Part shown: piece after piece, positions 1 to 6,059 of the stretch | Position numbering within the stretch: position 1 is the first letter of the stretch | Layout: the number at the start of each line of letters is the position of its first letter | Origin: Chloroflexota bacterium | Lineage (GTDB): Bacteria; Chloroflexota; Anaerolineae; Anaerolineales; Villigracilaceae | NCBI GenBank assembly: GCA_016191985.1 | Contig: JACPVB010000139.1 | Location: 1 to 7,229, forward strand | Direction: 5' to 3' | DNA length: 7,229 nucleotides | Notes under the pieces: model-generated | Told to the model about the DNA's origin: nothing | Databases searched by the model: none | Seen by the model: the letters and a program-made list of their open reading frames with translations, nothing else | Translations under genes and position numbers: made by a program

Positions 1-497
1 CCATTCGTAGCCCGGTTTCCGGTAAAGGTTGAATTCGAGACTGTCAGAGCACTCCCAGTATCGTGGAAGATCGCCCCGCCGTTATCCGCGCTGTTCGCGG
101 CGGTCGAATTTGTGAATGTCGTATTGTTGACCGTGAGCGTCCCCCCGCCAGTAAAGATTGCCCCACCATCGCCAGATGCGGTATTGCCGGTAAAAGTAAC
201 AGCTGCCGTATTGCCTATGGTCAACGTACCGGCATTTTGGAATATTCCGCCGCCGTCGCCGTTTGAAGTGGCGTTGCTGGTGAAGGTTGTGCTGTTAATC
301 GTCAACGTGCCGGCATTTAAATAAATCGCCGCACCATCATCGATGGCTACGGCGTTCTGGGTATTGAACGCGCTGGAAGCAATGGTTGCCGTGCCACCAT
401 TAATGTAGATTGCGCCACCGTTCCTTGTGGCAGAGTTGCTTGTGAATGTTGTATTGGTTATGGTCAGTGTGCCGGTCGAGGCAATGCCCCCACCGTC
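1..497 (-). repeat. In-gene beta-helix repeats (GG[AG]I / GTLTI units)
   Basis: Within the CSLREA protein, GG[AG]I-type motifs start near residues 181, 206, 234, 261, 290 and 319 (spacing 25-29). Each is followed by a GTLTI-like strand and most by a TFTxN turn. The DNA also repeats: 'aatgccgg[ct]acgtt[ga]ac' occurs three times on the minus strand, encoding N-A-G-T-L-T at residues 156, 241 and 268. This fits one beta-helix coil per unit. The array continues past the window edge. Confidence 0.8.
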
Positions 498-1037
498 ACT
501 TCCACCGCCACCGGCGGTAGTGGCATTGCTGCTGATAACGCTGTTACCCTGAATCGTTAACGTACCGGCATTGTTAACCGCCGCACCTGTATTCGCTGTG
601 CTTGCGGTTGTGACTTGAATCGTATCGAGAGTCAGGTCCCCACCCGCGGACACCTCGAAAACACGTTCATTAAAAACTGGAGTTGTGGGATCGATAATAG
701 CTACGCCTGCCCCACTAGCCTGAATTGTGATATTGGACGTAATATCCAAGTCTCCGCTGGTGCCGCCCCCTGATATCGTAAGCAGGTAGGTGGAGCCGCT
801 TTGTAAAACGATTGTGTCATTGCCGGCCCCGGCAGAGCAATCATTGTAGGCCGCATCCGTGTTTGCTGCGATGATGGCTTCACGTAAGGAGCAAAGAGTT
901 CCTACTGCTGTATTTTCATCCGCCGTAGTATTGACATTAATGGTAGCCGCCCTTGCCGGTGTGGCAGGCAGGACCGTCACAGCTAATATCGCAATCAATA
1001 ACGCCGATAAAACCCTGGTGAGCCATTGATTTTTCAT
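1..1037 (-). CDS. CSLREA-domain secreted beta-helix protein with Pmp-like repeats (partial, 3' end outside window)
   Basis: The reading frame is open from an ATG at 1037 to the left edge (345 codons plus 2 bases). A GAGGAAA ribosome binding site at 1043-1049 supports this start. Residues 1-30 form a Sec signal peptide: Lys/Arg near the start, a hydrophobic core around 10-24, and a likely cut after ATPARA. Residues 31-59 match the CSLREA domain, with the diagnostic C-S-L-R-E-A at 49-54 followed by IIAAN. From about residue 150 the chain is Thr/Asn/Gly-rich, with repeating 'GTLTI-N-TTFTSN-A' and 'GGAI' units 25-29 residues apart, as in chlamydial-type polymorphic membrane protein repeats and right-handed parallel beta-helices. 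The protein is therefore exported and probably on the surface, perhaps adhesive or structural; no catalytic residues are visible. The C-terminus, where an anchor would sit, is missing. The small HTH gene lies 68 nt upstream on the same strand. Confidence 0.9.
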   Translation of the reverse strand, partial: MKNQWLTRVLSALLIAILAVTVLPATPARAATINVNTTADENTAVGTLCSLREAIIAANTDAAYNDCSAGAGNDTIVLQSGSTYLLTISGGGTSGDLDITSNITIQASGAGVAIIDPTTPVFNERVFEVSAGGDLTLDTIQVTTASTANTGAAVNNAGTLTIQGNSVISSNATTAGGGGSDGGGIASTGTLTITNTTFTSNSATRNGGAIYINGGTATIASSAFNTQNAVAIDDGAAIYLNAGTLTINSTTFTSNATSNGDGGGIFQNAGTLTIGNTAAVTFTGNTASGDGGAIFTGGGTLTVNNTTFTNSTAANSADNGGAIFHDTGSALTVSNSTFTGNRATN

Positions 1038-1105
1038 ATTTCTTTCCTCACTTTTGACCGGATAGTGGCGGCAAAATAATTTCTTTAAATATTAAGTTTG
1101 AATTT

Positions 1106-1330
1106 TTACTTCGGGATAAGTGTCGCAGTACCCACGCTCAACACCGCCGCCGCCTTGCGGAGGTTACTCAACTGAATGTTGTTATCTTCATAATTTTCGA
1201 AATTTTCGTATTCGCCATTCCAGATCTTAATCGCAGTCGGCTCACTGCAACCCTTCTTGCGCATTTCCCCAATAAATTCATCATAGGTCATGTTGACCTT
1301 TTCGGCCAGTTCTTGAACTCTGCTTTTCAT
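1106..1330 (-). CDS. Small XRE/Cro-like helix-turn-helix protein
   Basis: A 74-residue protein beginning MKSRVQELAEK. Its order of helices fits a Cro/C1-type DNA-binding domain: helix 1 at about 3-12, helix 2 'TYDEFIGEMRKKG' (15-27), recognition-like helix 3 'SEPTAIKIWNGEY' (29-41), and a closing helix 'LSNLRKAAAVLSVGTATLIP' (54-73) that resembles the usual C-terminal helix of XRE proteins. A polar insert rich in Asn, Glu and Tyr (42-51) lies before the last helix and is longer than usual. No sensor or dimerisation domain is present. AAGGAA at 1339-1344, 8 nt from the ATG, is a good ribosome binding site. A strong promoter lies at 1480-1507, and the CSLREA gene follows 68 nt downstream with no clear terminator between, so co-transcription and local or self regulation are plausible but inferred. 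A structural HTH-like protein with no DNA target cannot be ruled out. Confidence 0.7.
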   Translation of the reverse strand: MKSRVQELAEKVNMTYDEFIGEMRKKGCSEPTAIKIWNGEYENFENYEDNNIQLSNLRKAAAVLSVGTATLIPK

Positions 1331-1479
1331 TTTGTGGATTCCTTGATGATTTTTTCTACATATACCAACCGATTTTATTAAATTAAGAACTAAATTGAAT
1401 TTCTATTTTTAAACATACTTGGAAAAGAAGTTAAAAAAATATCCCTTTGGGAACTTGCACATTTGTAAGGACTCATATC

Positions 1480-1507
1480 ATTTTAATATAATTTCGCCCT
1501 GAGTCAA
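1480..1507 (-). promoter_or_regulatory. Sigma70-type promoter for the HTH-CSLREA unit
   Basis: On the minus strand, TTGACT (1502-1507, 5/6 to the -35 consensus) is separated by 16 nt from TAAAAT (1480-1485, 5/6 to the -10). Transcription would start near 1473 and give a leader of about 140 nt before the HTH start codon at 1330. It is the best two-box match I see in the window, and it lies between the upstream terminator and the HTH gene. Confidence 0.6.
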
Positions 1508-1580
1508 TATTTGAAACATTGTAGTTTTTCCGAAATTCCTGCAACTGGGGCAAAATGGCGAAAAAACAGGCAAAATCCCC

Positions 1581-1617
1581 AAAAAAAACAGCCGCAGAGT
1601 TTTCGCCTCTGCGGCTG
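1581..1617 (-). terminator. Intrinsic terminator of the ribD-ribA-SDR unit
   Basis: Arms 1589-1599 and 1607-1617 form a perfect 11-bp GC-rich stem (cagccgcagag / ctctgcggctg) with a 7-nt loop. Eight A bases at 1581-1588 read as a U-tract on the minus strand. It sits 34 nt after the SDR stop codon and upstream of the HTH promoter, so it separates the two minus-strand units. The plus-strand reading lacks a U-tract. Confidence 0.93.
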
Positions 1618-1650
1618 ATCGGTTTTCAGCTTTATAAAGATCAACTTCCA

Positions 1651-2313
1651 CTACCCATATAGTGGAATTCTAGTTCCAGTCAGCTTGTTTGCCTCCTCTG
1701 AACAAATGTAGAGCATGGCAGAGACAATCTCTGCCGGGGACGTGCCTTTGATATCAATGGATTTCACATGAATGATATTTGCAGTCAGCCCGCTATCCTT
1801 ATATTCTTCGGCCAGGGTCAGCACCAGGCTCTCCTGGGCAGACTTGGCCGCCGCATATAGTGCAGACTTTGCAACAGGTTTCACTGTAACCGGCTGTGAG
1901 ACAGTGATGACCCGTCCCCAACCACTGGACGCGATGTGCGGCACAAAAGAATGAAGGAGATTGAACGTCGTCCATGCGTGCTGGTTGAGCATGAATTCAA
2001 AATCCTCTTTTGATGATTCAGGGATTGTCCTGCCGCCGGCCCACCCGCCCACGAGATGGATCAAAGCGTGGACACTGCCAAATTTGGAATGAACAGCTTC
2101 GGCTGAGTCGTGAAGCGCATGCGCATCGAGCAGGTCAATGGTCTGAGCGTAGAGTCTGTCCGATGGCAGGTTTAAGTCCCGGCTCAGGGAATCCAATTTT
2201 GTTTGATCCCTGTCGAGAAGCGCGATATTTTCTCCGCGTTCTGCAAAAGTTTTGGCAACAAGGTTTCCAAGCACGCCCGTTGCGCCGGTGATGACAATCG
2301 TTTTTGGATTCAT
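1651..2313 (-). CDS. Short-chain dehydrogenase/reductase, quinoid-dihydropteridine-reductase-like
   Basis: A 220-residue Rossmann-fold oxidoreductase of the SDR superfamily, cytoplasmic. Visible elements are the nucleotide loop TGATGVLG (9-16, TGxxGxxG spacing rather than the classical TGxxxGxG), an acidic residue after beta-2 (D34, suggesting NADH), D60 in the adenine pocket region, structural N110, and the catalytic pair Y153/K157 in YAAAK. Two things are odd. The usual NNAG motif is replaced by LVGGWAGG (87-94), and the position 13 residues before the catalytic Tyr, normally Ser, is Gln140 (Ser139 precedes it). From memory, dihydropteridine reductases carry a similar GGWAGG and also lack the Ser. 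The start codon follows the ribA stop codon with no gap, so translation is probably coupled, which suggests a substrate related to RibA chemistry. The family call is firm; the substrate is inferred and a general SDR of unknown substrate is the alternative. Confidence 0.85.
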   Translation of the reverse strand: MNPKTIVITGATGVLGNLVAKTFAERGENIALLDRDQTKLDSLSRDLNLPSDRLYAQTIDLLDAHALHDSAEAVHSKFGSVHALIHLVGGWAGGRTIPESSKEDFEFMLNQHAWTTFNLLHSFVPHIASSGWGRVITVSQPVTVKPVAKSALYAAAKSAQESLVLTLAEEYKDSGLTANIIHVKSIDIKGTSPAEIVSAMLYICSEEANKLTGTRIPLYG

Positions 2314-3072
2314 TTATTCGAACAACGCCCTGACTTGTGTCTCTGTCATGCCCTGAACAATGGGTCTATCGCTCTGTTCCTCAAGGTGGGCCTTGCCGCG
2401 AAAATCGATCATGTGACCGGACTTGGCGGCCTTGGTTTCGAGATAAAAACGATTGTGCTCATTGCTTGGCAAAATATGGGGCAGGCGTTCGTTCACCTTC
2501 ACGCCATGCTGTGTAAGTTCGTTGATCTTCTTCGGGTTGTTGGTCATCAAGCGGATGGACTGAATTTTGAGCGAATGTAGCATGTGTGCGGCCACGGCGT
2601 AATCGCGTTCATCATCGCGAAAGCCAAGCGCAAGATTTGCTTCCACCGTATCGAGGCCGGCATCCTGCAAACTGTAGGCGCGGATCTTGTTGGTGAGGCC
2701 GATGCCGCGTCCCTCCTGGCGAAGATATAGGACGACGCCCATTTCCATTTCGCCGATCTTTTTTAATGCCGCTTCCAGTTGATCGCGGCAATCACAACGC
2801 AGCGAACCAACCACGTCGCCCGTCAGGCATTCGGAATGCAAACGCACAGGCACATCCTCCGCGCCAAGCACTTCGCCTTTGATGATGGCAACATGTTCCT
2901 TGCCATCTTTGTTATTCGAAAAAGCGACAATATGAAAATCGCCGAAGCGTGTGGGCAGTTCCGCAATCGCCTCGATGTGTACGCAAATTTTATCCTCGCC
3001 ATAGCCTTCGCATTCGTGGCAGCATTCTTCTTCAAGTAATAATTCGATTTGTTCGTGTGTAAATCCAGACAT
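2314..3072 (-). CDS. ribA: GTP cyclohydrolase II (RibA), stand-alone, with Cys-rich N-terminal extension
   Basis: This enzyme converts GTP to 2,5-diamino-6-ribosylamino-4(3H)-pyrimidinone 5'-phosphate, formate and pyrophosphate, the first step of riboflavin synthesis. In the 252-residue protein the hallmark RLHSECLTGDVVGSLRCDC (77-95) supplies the three zinc cysteines C82, C93 and C95. It is followed by the LRQEGRGIGL loop (117-126), AYSLQDAGLDTVEAN (132-146) and the TNNPKK motif (177-182). No RibB (dihydroxybutanone-phosphate synthase) domain is fused to it. Relative to the roughly 196-residue E. coli enzyme it has about 30 extra residues at each end; the N-terminal part contains C17, C18, H19, C21 and C30. 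I chose the ATG at 3072 because AGAGGA at 3077-3082 precedes it. The frame stays open to 3204, but that stretch is intergenic repeat and the end of ribD. It lies 92 nt after ribD and abuts the SDR gene. Confidence 0.95.
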   Translation of the reverse strand: MSGFTHEQIELLLEEECCHECEGYGEDKICVHIEAIAELPTRFGDFHIVAFSNNKDGKEHVAIIKGEVLGAEDVPVRLHSECLTGDVVGSLRCDCRDQLEAALKKIGEMEMGVVLYLRQEGRGIGLTNKIRAYSLQDAGLDTVEANLALGFRDDERDYAVAAHMLHSLKIQSIRLMTNNPKKINELTQHGVKVNERLPHILPSNEHNRFYLETKAAKSGHMIDFRGKAHLEEQSDRPIVQGMTETQVRALFE

Positions 3073-3076
3073 GGTT

Positions 3077-3082
3077 TCCTCT
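3077..3082 (-). promoter_or_regulatory. Ribosome binding site deciding the ribA start
   Basis: AGAGGA on the minus strand, 4 nt before the ATG at 3072. It favours this start over the in-frame codon at 3204, which would add 44 residues translated from the intergenic repeat. Confidence 0.75.
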
Positions 3083-3091
3083 TTTGAAATC

Positions 3092-3166
3092 AAACACAAA
3101 GTGCACAAAGGGTCATCGCCGGGGTGCCCACGATTCCCCTTTGTGTCCGTGGTGTCCTTCGTGTTT
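3092..3166 (-). repeat. Imperfect inverted, 9-nt-periodic repeat between ribD and ribA
   Basis: Outer arms are aaacacaaag (3092-3101) and cttcgtgttt (3157-3166), which pair with one mismatch. Inner arms cacaaaggg (3104-3112) and ccctttgtg (3137-3145) are a perfect 9-bp inverted repeat. The right half shows 9-nt units: ctttgtgtc, cgtggtgtc, cttcgtgtt. The repeat reaches into the last bases of ribD. It resembles dispersed 'ccacaaaggacacgaagg' intergenic elements known to me from environmental bacterial genomes. It could fold in the ribD-ribA mRNA. Confidence 0.65.
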
Positions 3167-3842
3167 AAAACTTGTATCGCAGGAAGACCCCGCCGTCTTC
3201 CCATTTTTCAACATCCATCAACTTCAACTCGATTGCCGCATCGCGGGGAATGCCGGGGCCGTCTGCGAGTGTGGGGGAATTCACGCCGCCGAAGATCATG
3301 GGCGCGATATACATGGCAAGTTCATCCACAAGGCCCAGGCGTATCAATTCAAAATTCATTGTCCCGCCGCCTTCCACCATCAAATGATTCACACCAATTT
3401 TTTTTAATGTGGTCATCATCTTGTTCAGGTCAACGCGTGGAGCATCATCCACAAATACATCGACACCTTGCACGCGCAGGGTTTCGAGTTGCCTTATAGA
3501 TGTTCGTGATGTTGTAAATATTACGACCCGCGCAGGCCCAGCCTTAATAAAATCTGAGTCCAGCGGGATGTCGGCGATGGTAGCCATGCCCACTTTTATT
3601 GGATTTGGCGAAAGCCCGCGCTGGATTCTCCCCTCACGCAACGCCTCAGACTTAACCGTGAGCCTGGGTTGCTCTTCGAGCAGCGTTTTCCCCCCGACGA
3701 GGATTCCATCCGCCGCTGCGCGCATTTCATCCACACGCTCCTTATCGCGTTTGGATGAAATGGCGGAACCTTTTCTTTCAAAGGTATCTATTTTCCCATC
3801 CGCAGTCACGGCAACATTGATGATGGTATAGGGTCTGTCCAT
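3165..3842 (-). CDS. Archaeal/fungal-type riboflavin reductase (stand-alone RibD C-terminal domain)
   Basis: A 225-residue NAD(P)H-dependent reductase of the RibD_C/dihydrofolate-reductase-like fold, reducing the ribosyl side chain of the pyrimidine made by RibA. Motifs are IINVAVTADGKID (7-19), RAAADGILVGGKTLLEEQPRLTV (41-63), MVEGGGTMNFELIRLGLVDELAMYIAPMIFGG (155-186) and a C-terminal GGVFLRYKF. The bacterial RibD deaminase domain with its zinc-binding CHAE motif is absent, and the length equals the archaeal enzyme. Asn9 sits where bacterial RibD has Lys before its DGK motif, and the EGGGTMN...IAPMIFGG block is very close to my memory of the Methanocaldococcus jannaschii enzyme. This points to reduction before deamination, though the protein could instead pair with a separate deaminase. 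The ATG at 3842 gives the family's usual N-terminus. No ribosome binding site precedes it; a TATAAT lies just upstream. First gene of the unit with ribA and the SDR. Confidence 0.9.
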   Translation of the reverse strand: MDRPYTIINVAVTADGKIDTFERKGSAISSKRDKERVDEMRAAADGILVGGKTLLEEQPRLTVKSEALREGRIQRGLSPNPIKVGMATIADIPLDSDFIKAGPARVVIFTTSRTSIRQLETLRVQGVDVFVDDAPRVDLNKMMTTLKKIGVNHLMVEGGGTMNFELIRLGLVDELAMYIAPMIFGGVNSPTLADGPGIPRDAAIELKLMDVEKWEDGGVFLRYKF

Positions 3843-3848
3843 AAAGCA

Positions 3849-3854
3849 ATTATA
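3849..3854 (-). promoter_or_regulatory. -10 box for a probably leaderless ribD transcript
   Basis: TATAAT (6/6 consensus) on the minus strand lies 6 nt upstream of the ribD ATG, so the expected transcription start coincides with the A of the start codon. No Shine-Dalgarno sequence occurs upstream of the ATG, which fits a leaderless mRNA. I see no good -35 hexamer at 16-18 nt spacing (ACAGCC or AACAGC there). No FMN riboswitch or leader could fit on such a transcript. Confidence 0.5.
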
Positions 3855-3953
3855 GTTTCAAATAGCGCCATGGCTGTTGAAAAAGGCATATCAAAAATGA
3901 TTAACCTGCGGGGAAAGAGCCTATCACAAAGATTCTTTTGGCCGAGTAAATGA

Positions 3954-3982
3954 TTGCTCTCATACCCGCACTTTGCTATAAT
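3954..3982 (+). promoter_or_regulatory. Extended -10 promoter for the lipase operon
   Basis: TGCTATAAT (3974-3982) combines a consensus TATAAT with the TGn extension. TTGCTC at 3954-3959 sits exactly 17 nt upstream of the -10 and matches the first three -35 bases. Transcription would begin near 3989, leaving a leader of about 140 nt that includes the inverted repeat at 4034-4077. Confidence 0.6.
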
Positions 3983-4033
3983 TTTTAAAACCATCCGAGA
4001 ATGGCTGATTTTGCGGGTTTACCAAAAGATTTA

Positions 4034-4077
4034 ACCACGGAGAAAAACTCATAAAAAATCTCTGTGATCTCTGTGGT
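4034..4077 (+). repeat. Inverted repeat in the lipase leader
   Basis: Arms accacggaga (4034-4043) and tctctgtggt (4068-4077) pair with a single G-U. The right side is two copies of a 9-nt unit, ctctgtgat and ctctgtggt. It belongs to the same style of ccac-gga-ga element as the repeat between ribD and ribA. It lies in the predicted 5' leader, about 50 nt before the start codon. Confidence 0.6.
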
Positions 4078-4128
4078 GAGATGTTCTTTTCGTATTTTCA
4101 CTATTCGTCTTTGACCAAACGAGGAAAC

Positions 4129-6021
4129 ATGCGTCTAAAATTCCCGATTTTGACCGTTCTCCTAAGTGTCCTGTCCGTTTATGGATTTGCTCCAATACAA
4201 CAAACCTCCGGGGGAATCGTCACCCTCCTCAACCGGGAGAATCAACCCGCATCGCAAATCACCGATGGAGACAGCATCCAAATCCAGGTTACGCTTCCTC
4301 AACCCGTCACCCAAACGGAAAAAATAAATTTCTCACTGGATGGCGCCCTGCCGGTCGGTTCATGCGCCATTGCAAGCGAGGGCACGAGTTGTATCACCGA
4401 TCCATTCCTTTCCCTGGGATGGTATTGGGATGCCAACGGAACTCCGCACGACACTCGAACCATCCAGGCAGTAGTGGACGATGGTGAAATAGCCGCTCAG
4501 TCCAATCCCATCCGCATATTTCCCCGCCCGGTTGTCATGGTACATGGATTTATATCCAATTCAGATGCATGGAAATTTTATCTTGGTGCGGACGGTTTTC
4601 TGGCAGACCTCAACCTGGCGGGCTTCGCCATTGGTGATGGACAAGTTCCCGGCAAGTTGGAAACCGGCAGCCTTTTGAACCCTGTTGGACGCACAAATAC
4701 AATCAAGGAAAACGCCGAAATATTGGGGGAATATATCAGCGGCGTAAAACAAAAGACCGGCGCAGAGATGGTGGACCTGGTAGTGCACAGCATGGGCGGG
4801 ATGATCTCACGTTACTACATCGACCGCGTGATGCGGGAGCGCGATGTGGCGCAACTCATCATGCTCGGCTCCCCCATGGGTGGCTCAGATTGTTCCGTGC
4901 TTCCCGCCGCGCTTGGTTTCTATCTGCCCGCATCCATTGAGATTCGCGAAAGTTATATGACGGGCGTTTTCAACCAGCAGATCACCCGCCGCCATGGCAT
5001 CGAGTTTTTTGACCTCGGCGGCACCGCCATCAACGAGGCCTTCAAATCCCCATGTACCGATATCCCGAACGATACCGTCGTTTCGTTTGGGAGCATTAAC
5101 GCCATTAAACTGCAGTCTGCCCAAATCAATGTGCTTCACAACGACCTGACTTTTTCCGACGAAACATTCCAGGATTATGTAAAACCCCTGCTTCAAAGAC
5201 CCGCGGATGCGTTTCTCTCCGCGCCGGATCCTGCTCCTGTGCCGCAGGCTGAGTCATCGCTACAATTTACGCGCGTCTACACCGGCCACGTGGACGCGGG
5301 CGGCTCTATTGCATTGACCATCAACATAGATCCAAATGTAAATGTCGCGGGCTTCGCGCTCTATGACACATCGCGTTCCATGACAACTGTCGTGCGCGGC
5401 GCAAGCGGCAACATCATCGAACTCGATCCGCAGACAAACGGCTTCATCCGTATCGACGATCCCACATCACTGTTCTATCTGGGCTACGGTTTTGAGAATC
5501 CCAAGCCGGGTCCCTGGAATATCACCTTGCAGGCATCAGAGTCCACGCCTTCAAGCGGCGCGGACTTTGCCATATCCGTTTATTTTGTCGGCGGCGCGAC
5601 GCTCGTTGCGGAATCCAGCACGTTGACTCCGCAGGTTAATGAAACGGTTGAATTCACCGCGGATTTATCTTTGGGGGGACTGTCGCTTGAAATACAGGAT
5701 GCCAAGGCGGTCATTCAGGGTCAGGACGGAAATATTGAAACACTAAGTTTCCCAACCGGCAGACAGATTTCAACTTCATGGACGCCGCACGAGCCTGGTG
5801 TCTATGCTGTTGATATCATCGTCACCGGCAGCGCGCCCGATGGGTCCGTCATCGAGCGCACCGGCTTTTTAGCGATTGAAGTACAGCCTAACCCAGGCAA
5901 GGCGCTAACCCTATTCAATGTACTGCTTGTGATCGTGGTGGCGCTTGTTATTCTGGCGGCAATCGTGTTCTTTCTTTTCAACGCAGTCAGGTTGTTCCGC
6001 CGGGCAACCAAAATTAAGTAA
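4129..6021 (+). CDS. Surface-anchored alpha/beta-hydrolase (lipase/esterase) with beta-rich domains and C-terminal TM anchor
   Basis: A 630-residue exported hydrolase, probably acting on lipid or other ester substrates outside the cell. The ATG at 4129 is preceded by GAGG at 4121-4124 and starts a signal peptide (about 1-22, no lipobox). Residues 25-130 are a beta-rich domain with a possible C79-C88 disulfide. The hydrolase domain (about 133-360) has the oxyanion strand RPVVMVHGF with H139-G140, the nucleophile elbow VVHSMGG with Ser221, a likely acid Asp315 in PNDTVV, and a likely His337 in INVLHND. Residues 375-590 look like two beta-sandwich modules. A transmembrane helix at about 593-618 is followed by an Arg/Lys tail, so the body faces outward. 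The frame is open back to 4081, but that extension comes from the repeat region and lacks a ribosome binding site. The next gene follows after 38 nt. Substrate unknown. Confidence 0.87.
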   Translation: MRLKFPILTVLLSVLSVYGFAPIQQTSGGIVTLLNRENQPASQITDGDSIQIQVTLPQPVTQTEKINFSLDGALPVGSCAIASEGTSCITDPFLSLGWYWDANGTPHDTRTIQAVVDDGEIAAQSNPIRIFPRPVVMVHGFISNSDAWKFYLGADGFLADLNLAGFAIGDGQVPGKLETGSLLNPVGRTNTIKENAEILGEYISGVKQKTGAEMVDLVVHSMGGMISRYYIDRVMRERDVAQLIMLGSPMGGSDCSVLPAALGFYLPASIEIRESYMTGVFNQQITRRHGIEFFDLGGTAINEAFKSPCTDIPNDTVVSFGSINAIKLQSAQINVLHNDLTFSDETFQDYVKPLLQRPADAFLSAPDPAPVPQAESSLQFTRVYTGHVDAGGSIALTINIDPNVNVAGFALYDTSRSMTTVVRGASGNIIELDPQTNGFIRIDDPTSLFYLGYGFENPKPGPWNITLQASESTPSSGADFAISVYFVGGATLVAESSTLTPQVNETVEFTADLSLGGLSLEIQDAKAVIQGQDGNIETLSFPTGRQISTSWTPHEPGVYAVDIIVTGSAPDGSVIERTGFLAIEVQPNPGKALTLFNVLLVIVVALVILAAIVFFLFNAVRLFRRATKIK

Positions 6022-6046
6022 CGAATCGCAGAAAATTCCCCTTGCC

Positions 6047-6054
6047 AAAGGAGG
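6047..6054 (+). promoter_or_regulatory. Strong Shine-Dalgarno site deciding the membrane protein start
   Basis: AAAGGAGG lies 5 nt before the ATG at 6060, a near-perfect match to the 16S 3' end. It lies inside the frame that would open at the TTG at 6042, so that earlier start is rejected. Confidence 0.85.
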
Positions 6055-6059
6055 CATCT

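Noticed and set aside
1428..1456. Possible attenuator in the HTH leader (tccc-ttt-ggga hairpin followed by a U-run on the minus strand, with outer aagtt/aactt arms)
   Set aside because: The stem beside the U-run is only 4 bp and would be weak; not enough to call a terminator, though the outer arms make it slightly suggestive.
3092..3166. CRISPR-like short repeats
   Set aside because: Units are 9 nt, contiguous and degenerate, with no spacers and no cas genes nearby.
3073..3204. 44-residue N-terminal extension of RibA
   Set aside because: It is translated from the intergenic repeat (K-D-T-T-D-T-K-G pattern) and the end of ribD; a ribosome binding site supports the ATG at 3072.
4081..4128. 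Upstream ATG start of the lipase
   Set aside because: No ribosome binding site, no signal-like sequence, and it directly follows the inverted repeat; the ATG at 4129 has GAGG and begins the signal peptide.
3855..4128. FMN riboswitch for the rib genes
   Set aside because: None of the conserved RFN-element sequence is recognisable, and the likely ribD start leaves no leader.
6042..6059. TTG start of the membrane protein
   Set aside because: The extra six codons contain the Shine-Dalgarno sequence of the ATG at 6060.
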